Of a DNA stretch of 64,000 nucleotides, positions 1-10,410 are shown piece by piece. The notes under the pieces are model-generated. The model saw nothing but the letters and a program-made list of their open reading frames with translations, was not told the origin of the DNA and made no database searches. Positions within the stretch are counted from its first letter, which is position 1, and every line of letters starts with the position of its first letter. Source of the DNA: Xylaria sp. FL1777 (lineage: Eukaryota; Ascomycota; Sordariomycetes; Xylariales; Xylariaceae); assembly GCA_022578965.1 (NCBI GenBank), contig MU400523.1:434001-498000 (forward strand), given 5' to 3'. Position numbers and translations under genes: made by a program.

Positions 1-189
1 GGCTGCGGCACCTGCTGGACCCTCACCTACAACGGCCGCAGCGTCACCGTCCTCGCCGTCGACCATGCCGGTTCCGGCTTCAACCTCGCGCTCTCGGCCA
101 TGAACACCCTCACGAACGGTCAGGCTGTTGCGCTTGGGAGGGTCGAGGCTACTGCTGTCCAGGTCGCTCCTAGCGCGTGTGGTCTGTGA
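1..189 (+). CDS. Cerato-platanin family protein, C-terminal part
   Basis: Frame 1 is open from the window edge to a TGA at 187-189 and gives 62 residues. The stretch runs [11 protein letters not shown], then [31 protein letters not shown], and ends SACGL. This matches the C-terminal half of cerato-platanins, including the paired cysteines of CGTC and the last cysteine near the end. Cerato-platanins are small secreted proteins with a double-psi beta-barrel fold; they bind chitin oligomers and often act at the fungus-host interface. The signal peptide and the first half lie left of the window, so secretion of this copy is inferred from the family. The frame shows no break. Confidence 0.88.
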   Translation, partial: GCGTCWTLTYNGRSVTVLAVDHAGSGFNLALSAMNTLTNGQAVALGRVEATAVQVAPSACGL

Positions 190-1071
190 GGAGGATGAGA
201 TGCTTGGTCTGGGCTAGGCTGGCGGTTTGGAGTCCGGGATTGATCAATGCGGCAAAAATATATTCTTCACGATAATAATCTAATTTACCGTTTATCGAGA
301 GTTCGTGGTTGTGTTCACTTTGCTCTTTGCTTTCGGGATAGCACGTCGGGCCCAAGTGTCGGACTTATTCATATGGCTTACTGTGGGCAGAACTGGATGA
401 CAGTCCCAGGACAGCGGTAAATATAAATAATAGCTGTAAGTATGTGGCCCTGTCCTGCAAAGACTATCTCTACGTTCTTTCTCATACCGCATAGTTTAGC
501 TCCGGTCTCCCAATTAAGCGACCAGATAAGGACACTGTTTTCATCAAGCATGATAAGTATGTCAGTATGAAAGGGTGAGCTGAGATGATTTCAAGGAAAA
601 ATATGCCGTTGGTTTGGATACTACATCTCTCATCATCAACCGTGGCCTTCTAGGAGTATGTATGGGCATATTTTGGACTTAAACATGCTTTGATACTCAC
701 AATTCCCATTCCTTCTTTTTCCTTTCCTGCCCTTTACTGCTCGATATCGATCAGCCGTAGCAAGCGAAATGAGGATAGTTCGCCAAGATAAGCAGTCAAT
801 ACATTAATAGTCGATAAGTAGGTAGCTATCTCATAGCTAGGTGAGGTGTGGGTGGGAGAGTCGCACCGAAAATCCATCAATTAGCATATCAGTATCAGCG
901 GTTGCCTCTTCTGGAAGGTAAACCACAATTCATGGAGTATGCCAAGAACAAGACTCTAAAGTATATAAACTGCGAAGAATTGGGGGATATTTCATGGTTG
1001 AGGTCGTGTATATTAGTCGACGGCCGGCCGGCGAGTTTCTCCTATAGTCTCCGTAACCACAAGCCTCGGCC
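190..1071. other. Intergenic region between the cerato-platanin and M64 genes
   Basis: No convincing gene is visible. The stretch should hold the 3' flank of the first gene and the promoter of the peptidase. Open frames on both strands are short and have no family-like motif. Confidence 0.5.
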
Positions 1072-3182
1072 ATGAAGATCTTGTTCACACTTGCTACCGC
1101 CGCGAACTTGGCTTTGGCGCAGTTCTGCGAGCATCAATGGGAAGGGCGCTTCGCACGTCGCGGGACCGGTGATGTTAAGGCGAGACAAGATGTCGCTCCG
1201 CCCCCTCTTGAGATCCAACCCCTCATCATAAATGGGCCGTCAGAAAACCGCATCGACCTCATCTTCTTCGGCGACGGATGTAATTATAGGAATCCAGAAT
1301 CCATAATGTTAGACTACCGTGCTATAGCTTCGCTGACATAATGCTGCAGATACTGAGGATGAGAGAGACAAGTTCTTCGCTGATGCCATGACTCTTGCCG
1401 TGGACGTTACCGATGGGCAGACGTTCGCGGATGTGGTCCCCTTGATGAACTTCTGGGCTGGATTCTCACCTAGTGCCGAGGTACGCAATACTCGTGATAT
1501 ATAATACTCTTCAATGGATTGTTATCTAACTTTTTGTTGAAAGAGTGGCGTTGGTGTCGGCGGAACACCATTAGAGTGAGTACACCTCTGTTCAAATGAA
1601 CTTCGCGCACTCCATTGCTAATTGTGTGTGTTGAAAATATAGTACCGTCTATGGGCTTTACCGCGATGGCACGGAGCTGCGAGGGGTGTATTATGATAAA
1701 CCGGACGTGGCTCACGCGGCCTGTGACTCGACTGAGGCATGCGATTATCCCATCCTTCTTGGGAATGATCCTCTATATGGAGGATTAGGTGGTGAATTCA
1801 CGTAAGGCTCATATTAGTTTACCTCCTTTATCTCTCTCTCCTCTTTTATTTTCCAATTTATCGTTATGACCGTTAATTCTTCCTCAGTGTCGTGACCGCT
1901 TCTCCTATCAATGGCCCTGCTGTCCTCCGCCACGAGCTAGGCCACTCTATAATCGACGTCGGCGAGGAATACGAGGGAGGGTACGCCTATTTTGGCGTCA
2001 ACTCCGCCCAGTCTCCCAACTCCGTACCGTGGAAGCAATGGTATACAGACCCGAAAAGCGAGCCGAACATTGAGCGCACCAATATGCCGATCCAAGCGTA
2101 TCCGTGGACACTTCTAAATACAACGCAGAAGTGGAGCTCGACCTTCACTTCGGCTGGAACATACGACACATACCTGCTGCAATTCAGTGTGAGGTCAGTA
2201 CACTAAGTTCCTGATTTCACATTTTGTGACATGCTTTGAGGGCATGAGTTATCTGGTTAGAGGGCTTTGAGTCTCGTTAATCGTACAAACCCTGGAAGAA
2301 ATCCTTGATATCGTTCATCATAACTGGGAAATTACTGACTCGATTCTGAATAGCGGCATGACAGCGAGTAGTGACTTACGGGTTGAAGTGGACGGGAAGG
2401 ATGTAGGCTGGGAGATTAACCCCGAAGTTGGAGTAGATCGGTACATCTATAACATGAAGATAGACTCGGCGCTGAGTCCCGGAGCACACGAATTATCGTT
2501 CACACTACTGAATGAAGACATACAAGGGACTGCGCAGCTTTGTAATCTCGAAGTGCTAGAATACGGCATTGCAGAAGAAGAGTGAGTAGTCAACCTACAT
2601 TTCATTACTCGAACTCAGGTCTAACCATGTCTAATCATTATCATCGGTCAGGTTTCATTTCGAACAGACGTACCATGGTCTCTATCCTACGTGAGTATTG
2701 CCACTTCGACCACAAATCATCGTGAATCAGTTCGATCTCACAATTCTTTCTCCCCTAGATTCTCAGATGTAAACGCGACTACCTACCGCCCCACGAACGA
2801 CTACTGCACGATGCGCAGCATCTACTCCCCGAATTACTGCTACGCATGTCTGGAAGGGATGTGGCTAGCACTTCTCACGCCCCTCTCACTCATCGACAAC
2901 ATCACCCAGACCGCACTGCCGGATGGCTCGACGCAGGTCAGCCTCGATCTCCTCCCATTGGCACAGTTCAGGGAAATCCCCATCCCGCATCGCGAGGCTT
3001 ATACGATCTTGTGGTACGGCACCGACAGACACGCCGTTCTGGAGGAATGGACGAATCAGACGACCGCGAAGTTCGCGCCGCGTGTTAGGGAATTCGGTGT
3101 CGAGGTTAGGTTCTCGTCTGAGCAGATCCGCGTTGATAAGGATGGTATCCTGACACAGAGGGAGAGATACACGGTTACGTAG
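1072..3182 (+). CDS. Secreted M64 (IgA-peptidase-like) zinc metallopeptidase
   Basis: Eight exons fit one frame: 1072-1279, 1350-1480, 1544-1575, 1643-1801, 1888-2193, 2354-2581, 2652-2690 and 2759-3182, giving 508 residues. All seven introns have GT/AG ends. The protein starts with a signal peptide (MKILFTLATAANLALA). It then carries the M64 opening block LIFFGDGYTEDERDKFFADA, completed only by splicing at 1280-1349, and the zinc site HELGH at residues 192-196 followed by an acidic stretch (DVGEEY). The family cleaves peptide bonds with a catalytic zinc; the substrate here is unknown and secretion is inferred. The C-terminal end is uncertain, because an open frame shifted by one continues past the TAG at 3180-3182. 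Confidence 0.85.
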
Positions 3183-3382
3183 AGGGCTGCGTGATTTGTG
3201 AGAACTCGTGTCGTCGGGTCGAGGGCCCGCCGAAGCATGCTAGTGGGAAGCTGGGGTATGGTTTATATGCTGTTACCGTTAGTTCTCAACACCAAAAACC
3301 CGACCAGTTGCTGATCAGGTATACATATGATGATCGGTTTGAGCACACATATTATCTGCGTATGACGAGACTACATACGTAA
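3183..3382 (+). other. Out-of-frame open stretch continuing the M64 gene
   Basis: Directly after the stop of the peptidase, another frame is open from about 3165 to a TAA at 3380-3382. It reads as a plausible protein tail (VEGCVICENSCRR, later GLYAVTVSS and LLIRYTYDD). It could be a lost C-terminal extension cut off by a frameshift, the product of an unrecognised terminal intron, or chance. I cannot decide from sequence alone. Confidence 0.3.
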
Positions 3383-3609
3383 TACACGGTTAATTTGCAG
3401 CTGTGTGTTTTGAAATAGGCAAGTAGCATCTATTCGTAAGACATATCTATCATAAGCTAAGTAATTCGTGCGCCGAATTGAGAAGGGGGTGGTTATCATC
3501 CAGCCTCGTCTACTCCATCTTTCCGGCCAACCTCCTCTATCATTCCGTCACCGTCTTCATCACATAGGACCATCCCGCTCCCAACGCCACGTGGATCAAG
3601 AACTTCCAT

Positions 3610-4701
3610 CTAAATTCGAATGGGAATGGTATCGCTCCTAGCACGCATTGTGAGCGCCGCGCCCTGTTCCTGGCTCGACTGAACCAATGAGTTCTTGCAC
3701 TCGCGCCCATGCACGAAATCCGCCAGGTTCCGGAAAGTCGCGCCAGCGATCTCCCCGAGGGCTTCTTCCGTGAAGAAAGCCTGATGGCCGCAGACGAGGA
3801 CATTGTGGAACGTGGTGAGCCGCATCAGGTCGTCGTCGTCAATAATGGTGCCGGAGTGGTCGTTGTAAAAGAACCTGCTCTCCTTCTCGTACACGTCGAG
3901 CGCCAGCCCGCCGAGATGGCCCCTCTTCAGCGCCGCGATGACGGCCTTCGTGTCGATCAACCCGCCGCGGGACGTGTTCACCAGCATCGCCCCCTCCTTC
4001 ATCTCGCGCAGCGTCTCCTCGTTGATGATGTGGCGCGTGGACGGCAGCAGCGGACAGTGCAGGCTGACGACGTCGGCGCGCGAGAGCAGCTCCGACAGCG
4101 TGGTGTACCGGCCGTACTTGTCGAAGTCGGGGTTGTGGAAGGGGTCGTACGCGAGCAGCTCGCACCCGAACCCCTGCATGATGCGCGCGAAGGCGACCCC
4201 GATCTTGCCCGTGCCGACAATCCCCACCGTCTTGCCGTGCAGCGTGCGCCCGAGGAGTCCGTCGAGGGCGAAGTTGGCCTCGCGCACGCGGTTGTAGGCG
4301 CGGTGGGTGTTGCGATTTAAGGTCTGCACGAGAGCCACGGCGAACTCGGCCACGGCCTCGGGGCTGTACGAGGGCACGTTGGCCACGAACAGGCCCAGGT
4401 CCGACGCCGTCTTGAGATCCACGTTGTTGTAGCCGGCGCAGCGCAGCAGAATGGCGCGCACGCCCAGCGCGTGCAGAGACGCGAGCACGTCTGCCTTCAA
4501 CGTGTCGTTCACGAAGACGCAGACGGCCTCGGCGCTGGACGCCAGGGACACGGTCTCGGGATTCAGCGCAAAGTCGTGGTAGACGAGCTCGATGCTGCTG
4601 CTGCTGTCGCTGCCGAGCTCGGGCTTCAGCTCGGCTGCCGCCTGCGCCTGGGTAAGGTAAACCTTGTCATAGGGCTTGGCGGAGAAGACGGCGAGCTTCA
4701 T
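3610..4701 (-). CDS. D-lactate dehydrogenase-like NAD-dependent 2-hydroxyacid dehydrogenase
   Basis: One uninterrupted exon encodes 363 residues. The family reduces 2-keto acids such as pyruvate to D-2-hydroxy acids with NADH in the cytosol. Visible features are the N-terminal catalytic lobe with the RCAGYNNVDL block near residue 88, the Rossmann glycine motif GTGKIG at 163-168, and the catalytic triad: Arg245 in NTSRGGLID, Glu274 in DVYEKE and His306 in CGHQAFF. Length is slightly above the usual 330-345, because the C-terminus has an extra tail of about 20 residues. The gene is more GC-rich than the flanks and has no intron, which would fit either high expression or old transfer from bacteria; this is speculation. 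The start is the first ATG and gives a standard MKLAVFSAKPYD N-terminus. Confidence 0.9.
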   Translation of the reverse strand: MKLAVFSAKPYDKVYLTQAQAAAELKPELGSDSSSSIELVYHDFALNPETVSLASSAEAVCVFVNDTLKADVLASLHALGVRAILLRCAGYNNVDLKTASDLGLFVANVPSYSPEAVAEFAVALVQTLNRNTHRAYNRVREANFALDGLLGRTLHGKTVGIVGTGKIGVAFARIMQGFGCELLAYDPFHNPDFDKYGRYTTLSELLSRADVVSLHCPLLPSTRHIINEETLREMKEGAMLVNTSRGGLIDTKAVIAALKRGHLGGLALDVYEKESRFFYNDHSGTIIDDDDLMRLTTFHNVLVCGHQAFFTEEALGEIAGATFRNLADFVHGRECKNSLVQSSQEQGAALTMRARSDTIPIRI

Positions 4702-6308
4702 TTTGAATGTAGTTTGGGTAAGCGTTTATACCTAGGATCTCGGGAGCGAGTATATTTAGAGATCAACTGTTCATGTTTGCTCGAGGGCGATGAATTCTAT
4801 CGGTATGACATCAGTGCCTACTGATCTTCGCTTTGGGCATGATGGAAAAACATAAAACATAAAACATACGAGGGCTTGCAAATGCAAGACCCCTGTCATG
4901 CCCGTGTAACGACTTGGGCTTGGCATGAGCAAGACATGGGAGGCGCAGTGAGCCCGACGGACGGCTGGTGCCTTGCATCCTGGAGATTGGAGCTGAATAG
5001 CTGAGTAGCTGTGGTGTTTGTTGCTGGTTTGTTGTTGTTTAGGCCATTCCCTCTGTTGGAATCCTAGGTATAAGCTATAGGCTTACCACGGCCGCTGGCA
5101 CCAATCAGTAGGGATTAAGGCAAGGTGCCTAACTCGGATACCGATATCTCCTGGCCGGCGCTACTTCTGGCCTAGAATAAGTAAATTGTCTCATTATTCT
5201 TGTCACTGTTTGAGTTTGTAGTCGTTAAATATAAGAGAAACTTATAGACAACATCCGAAGGTCACACATAGCCCATCGGGTTCTCGTTACAGTTTGGCTT
5301 ACTCATCATTACCTTAATCAGAGTTATGTGCCATGACCAGGCGAAGCATATGAGTGAGGTAGAGTTCGATTCCCACCAGCGCTATATTGTTATTCACCAC
5401 TGGCTCATCTATCAGCCACTGAAGAAGCACTGCGAAGCACAGTTTGGGAGTGAGGCTAGAGGCGGGCATCGAACCGTGATGAAATGATCCTTCCTTTTAT
5501 TTAAATCTAGCAATCCAACATACAAAAATGCACTTTACTGCGTAGGGCTGAACACTAGCCAGCCGAGCACTCACGACGACGCCATTACAGGGGATCCAGG
5601 TCTTGAGCCCCCGTCTACCAAATCTCTATTACGCTATATACTTGCTAGTGAAGACAAAACCGTGGCGACGGTTCTTCGCAGCCAGAAGAATGGAATGGCA
5701 TATGTCATATGGCACGTATGTAACACAGCAAGCGTATTCAGATCCAGAGAAGCACAAAGCCTGACGAAAACCCGAGGACTACATGAGTGCTCATTCGTAA
5801 GTGCTAGTTATGAGAGTGATAGTTATTGCGCAGAAGGCTGTGAAACATCTTCGTTGGTTAACCCTTGTGTTTATACACGTGGCTTTCATCCATGTTATAG
5901 ACGGGTATTATAAACTACAATGGCGTTACTTTAAATTACTAAGGAAGCGTTACCTTACCTAAGTGCTTGCAAGCTGACCATGATGAAACCTCCTGAACTA
6001 ACAACAAACAGCAACATATAGCGTGGCTGCGTTCTTATTCGGCCGTATAAGGTGTTTATTTGTCAGACGGCTTGTTTCCTCAGTCAGGTGCCTATCCCTT
6101 ACATGCGAACGTAGTATGTGTATAGCAAGCTTCCTGCCCAACATCGACACGAAGAGACAGGTAGACAAGAACTCTATATAAACTGGTTATATCTCTTCAA
6201 AATGGATATAAGAAAAAAAAAAGCACTGAACTACCGCAAAGAACACTCAGCATAACGTTTATTCTCAACTCTCCAGCTCACTCGACTCCGTCTTGTCTAA
6301 CTGCAACA
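4702..6308. other. Intergenic region, 1.6 kb
   Basis: No supported gene. It should hold the promoter of the dehydrogenase on the left and that of the small gene at 6309 on the right. Motifs resembling the B box of tRNA genes occur near 5360, but I could not fold a tRNA there. The sequence is AT-rich in the centre, with scattered stops in all frames. Confidence 0.5.
6175..6182 (+). promoter_or_regulatory. TATA box candidate for the gene at 6309
   Basis: TATATAAA lies 127 bp before the ATG. It is followed by a pyrimidine-rich leader just before the start codon (CTCTCCAGCTCACTCGACTC), as is common in fungal 5' leaders. Confidence 0.5.
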
Positions 6309-6653
6309 ATGCCATCTCACAAAAAAAAGGACCCCAAGACAGTATGCAATGAATTCGTGCATGAAGCTCTCAGAGCGGCTCTCAAGCGCGTCAAAGCAGG
6401 ACAAGGCGTCGACGAGCCGAAGGCGGGAAAGCACGCTCATGAGCGCTGGGCTGAATACATGGAGAACTTACAGACGCTAGCGTATAACAAAACGCTGCTG
6501 CCCAACACCCTCGGAGTAGCCAGAGCGTTGCGCGACCTACTTCTCCGCGACCACGACGGGTACCATAGGACCAGGGGCTGGGAAGTTGAGAGGGCTTTGC
6601 TCGGTCGTGACTGGGAGGATATTCGGGCTTCCATTGAAGACCCCTTTTATTAG
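6309..6653 (+). CDS. Small hypothetical protein, 114 residues
   Basis: A single exon encodes a basic, helical, soluble-looking protein with no signal peptide or membrane segment. I do not recognise the family. Support for a real gene comes from a TATA box 127 bp upstream, a pyrimidine-rich leader, the context CAACAATGCC around the start and codon use rich in C/G at third positions. The N-terminus is lysine-rich (MPSHKKKDPKTV). The middle resembles an amphipathic helix (EALRAALKRVKAG) and the C-terminus is acidic (WEDIRASIEDPFY). It is flanked by gene-poor DNA, so it could be an orphan or accessory gene. No function is proposed. Confidence 0.5.
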   Translation: MPSHKKKDPKTVCNEFVHEALRAALKRVKAGQGVDEPKAGKHAHERWAEYMENLQTLAYNKTLLPNTLGVARALRDLLLRDHDGYHRTRGWEVERALLGRDWEDIRASIEDPFY

Positions 6654-8291
6654 TGCCTTGGCTCGACCCTGTTGGTTTATGAGGCGCCCGTTGAAACATC
6701 CCGGACGCTTCCTCTTCCTTTCTCTCCCGCAACTGAATTTTAGTCGTGGGGATTTTTGGGTCGGTATCTAAAGCGTAGGAGTTAACTGTAGAAGTACGGG
6801 ATGGGGAATTAGGGTATCGTGGTTTACCTGTACGATCTGATTAGCTGAGCACATATCTACTAAGAGTGTTTAACTGAAGAATTTTGCCTCCTTTTGCTTT
6901 TGCTTTCGTTCCGGTACATTAACAGTAATATACACAAATAGTTAGTCTTATAATTCTTTTAATAGGTTATTTAGATGAGAGACGAACACACTTTATGCCG
7001 TTGCAATCCGAATCAGCAATATTATTAAACAAGTTCTGTTCGTATTTGACAAGAACGCTGGCAATGAGTTGCATCACCATTACGCTAGATCTAGATATCT
7101 ACCAACATGAGCCGTGAGCTGATATGTCTGTTATCTCTCTCTCATTGCTTCCCGGGGACGTACGGCTTTCCATTCTTCCGTGTCATGTGACTGAGTAGAA
7201 CAAAGAGGGTATTTAGTATAGGGGTTGTGACATAGATTGTTGGTGTTTGGTTTTAGCAAGGTGTATTTACAATATACCCAGTATGCTTATCTCACACGTC
7301 GTCTTATACTAGTGACTATGCATTTTGGTATCACGCTCTCCGCGAGATTTTAAACCGGCAAACTTAACATCTGTCACACCGACTAAGCCACCAACACCCG
7401 GCTCAGGCTAATCCCACTCGAGCCAGCGCGTATGAAGCCAGGCGATTGGCCCAAGATAGTTACCTGAGATATAATTGCATGTGCGGCAACCCAACAGCGA
7501 AGGAAGTCCTAGATCGTATAGCGGCCCAACGGGCATAAATAGGCCAGGATATTCTCACGTACGAGGGGCCATAGCCTTGAGACCCCTAGAGAATTATTAG
7601 TTGAAATACAATAAGACTACAGTTCCAAGCCCTAAATAAGAGCCCTTGTCACAACATCAGCCTGGATATTCATTCCGTGCGATGACATAGGTCTATGATA
7701 CGCCATGATACGCCATGCAGTTACGGAAACCTGTATGTCTCATGACCGACTTCGGTTCGGGGGTACTTTTGGACTGGTAGTGAAAATACCTTGTATGGGA
7801 TCTCGCATAACTGAAGTCATGATTCTGTCCCAGAGTTCTTTTTCATAGTTCTCTTCGTCGAGGACGTCTACAGTACCTTCCACGTGGGTGTTTTTCGTGT
7901 TCATCCAAGTACCCCTGTAGCTTGGTATTTTACCTAATCAGTCTAGTCTAACCTTAGCTAGTCTAATAGGAGGTCCGAACTCTGCATTTGTATGGGTCTA
8001 TACTCTCAGGGCTCTAATGATCTTGACCGGTCCTAGTAAGCTTGAATAAAGTATGGCCAGTAGTAATTATGGCGTGTGGCAATGGCGATATCTTTTGTGG
8101 GGCTTCACGCCCTATATGTAAGACGCCAGGTTATTTTTCTATGTTGCCCGGAGCCATACCGGAGAAGCATCTCCGAGTTTCCTACAACTTCAATGTCAGC
8201 ACCAAAGTTGAAATTCTTTATCTGAGCTGGGGGCCTATATATTGAAAATCTATCATAAAAAAAAAGGGGGTGTAATATTGTGTGATTTTCT
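6654..8291. other. Intergenic region, 1.6 kb
   Basis: No supported gene. Short direct repeats occur (GATACGCCAT twice near 7697-7715). The last few hundred bases must include the promoter of the MATE gene; an A-rich run lies just before its start near 8255. Confidence 0.5.
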
Positions 8292-10057
8292 ATGGCGTCA
8301 GGCGAGGTGCACGATGAGGTCGTGGAACACTTTCCACCCTCCGAGTCTACACCGCTCCTCGTCGACTCATCGTCACGGGATTTGGTCTCTTCGACGAAGG
8401 ACGACTGGTGGTCGGAACTATGGCTGCTTCTGCGGTACTCATTGCCGCTTATTGCTACCTATCTTCTCCAGTACTCATGGTGTATCATCGTTACCTTCAT
8501 CTGCGGGCACTTGAGCGCCGACGATTTGGCTGCCGCCAGCGTCGCCATGACGACGATGAATATCGCTGGATTTGCCATGTTCGAGGGCATGGCAACGGCT
8601 CTTGACACCTTGTGTGCTCAGGCCTATGGCTCTGGGAGCCTTACTGGCGTCGGCTTGCACGTTCAGCGCATGTTGATCTGCATGGCGTTTGCGGCTGTGC
8701 CGATTGGTGCGATCTGGGCTGTTTCGCCGTGGATATTGTCCGTGTTCCTCAAGCAGCAGCATCTAGCAGCTATGGCTGGAACTTTCTTGCGCGTTAGTAT
8801 AATCGGGATGCCGGGTTACGCGTCATTTGAGGCCTTGAAACGCTTCCTTCAAGCGCAGGGAAACTTCAAAGCTGCTAGTACGTAACCTTCGACGATATAT
8901 CTTCTCTTTCCCTTCGAGTCATTACCAACAGTCAAAATTCTGTTTGGGTTGGGACTATTTGTTATGGGGTCTGGCATTTCACCCAATTAAATTGTACGTC
9001 TAGCTCAAGATGACGATCACTGACTTTGAATATCGCAGTGTGCATTCTTGTCGTGTGCACCCCGGTGAACGCTCTCCTTAGCTGGCTATTCGCTTTCAAA
9101 TTGGGGATGGGCCTTGGGGGTGCGGCTTTAGGCACCGCACTTACGAATAATCTTCGGCCAACCCTGCTGCTGCTGTATATCGTGAGTCCCGCTGGGCGGT
9201 GGTCACATCAATGCTGGGGAGGATTCTCTCGCACTGCTTTATCGATCTCTAAATGGAAACCGATGATCATGCTCTCTGCTGCAGGGTCAGCAGTTAATTT
9301 AGCGGAATGGGGTGCCTTTGAGGTCGTAGCCTTTAGTACATCGTACTTGAGCACGAGACAGTACGTATTCCGGAGTCGTTTATTTCACGGTGGGCAAAAG
9401 TCTGCTCTACGGACTATGTGCTCCGCCATGCTATTGATACCCCCAAAATGAGCCGAATCTTTAGTATTGGCGGTACTTGCTAACTCATAGTCTCTCGGCA
9501 GCCTCGCGGCCCAGACAGTGCTCACAACAATTTCAGTCGTGTCGTGGCACATTCCGTTCTCCGTAAGTGTCGGAATCAGCACACGGATTGGTCATCTTAT
9601 CGGTGCAGGGTTGGTAGCCACGGCTCGTCGAGCGGCTATTCTATACGGGTGCGTCTTTGCGGTGATCGGCTGTTTCGATGGACTGGTTATCTTCTCCCTA
9701 CGGCACCACTTGCCACAGTTTTTCTCAGACGATCCCATAGTTTGTGCCATGGCTAGCAAGACTTTGCTAGCTGTCAGCGTGTTCCAAGTGATAGATGCCT
9801 TCATTTGCTTCACGAACGGGACGCTTCGCGGTCTGGGGCGCCAGTCCGTCGCCGCGTGCGTAGTAATGGTTGTGAATTATGGCGCTGCTGTGCCGCTTGC
9901 CATTTGGTTGGAATTAGGTCCCTCTGGCCTGGGGCTGAATGGCGTTTGGATTGGTCTGGGTGGCGGGATGGTGATTATTGCTACCGTGGAATGCTGTTAC
10001 ATGAAGATTTTGAGATGGCAGAATTGCGTAGACAGCGCCAAGCTGCGAGAAGGTTGA
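8292..10057 (+). CDS. MATE family multidrug/toxin efflux transporter
   Basis: Three exons (8292-8877, 9039-9360, 9502-10057) give 487 residues, the usual length for fungal MATE proteins. The first donor is GTACGT and both introns end in CAG. The acidic N-terminus carries ESTPLLVD, common in fungal vacuolar and plasma-membrane MATEs. About 12 hydrophobic segments follow, in two halves: MATE_1 with TFICGHLSADDLAAASVA and GMATALDTLCAQAYGSG, and MATE_2 with LAAQTVLTTISVV and STRIGHLIGAGL. Such proteins export organic compounds using a cation gradient. The gene lies 10 kb from the PKS, so a role in exporting its product is possible but unproven. Confidence 0.9.
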
Positions 10058-10335
10058 TGGGCATGGAAAATAGATAAAACGATGTGGCTGGTGTCGAGCT
10101 GGTAGACAAAAGGAGATAGCATATAGGATCGACCCCACCGCTAGTTTATAGCCGGAAGCTATAAAAGAATGCAATGGCGCTTATTGATGACCATGCGCAG
10201 CTTCTTTACTCGACTTCGTGCTTCTTACAGTATCTGCTAATCTGTCTAGGTGCCTTCCCTCGCGAATCCTGTAGTTGTGGTTGTGTATGGAGACTAAGCG
10301 TACGTTGCCTTGAATTCTGTCTTGTGATTGGTTAG

Positions 10336-10410
10336 CCTGCATGAAAGAGCGGAAATAATCCGCACAGTTGAGACAAACTTCGCGGATTACTTTCCGCTCT
10401 TTCATACAGG
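10336..10410. repeat. Strong hairpin-forming inverted repeat
   Basis: Two arms of about 27-28 nt (10336-10363 and 10382-10410) are near-perfect reverse complements around an 18-nt loop. The core arm is ATGAAAGAGCGGAAA. One extra base and one mismatch separate the arms. It may be a small non-autonomous element or an RNA hairpin; no target-site duplication is obvious. Confidence 0.7.

Noticed and set aside
3709..4320. Long open frame (203 codons) opposite the dehydrogenase
   Set aside because: It is antisense to a well-supported enzyme and reads as low-complexity Arg/Val/Glu, typical of a GC-rich shadow frame.
5340..5400. tRNA-like B box (GTTCGATTCCC)
   Set aside because: No acceptor, D or anticodon stem could be paired.
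5662..5913. Open frame of 83 codons
   Set aside because: No motif, no leader signal, and AT-rich flanks; likely chance.
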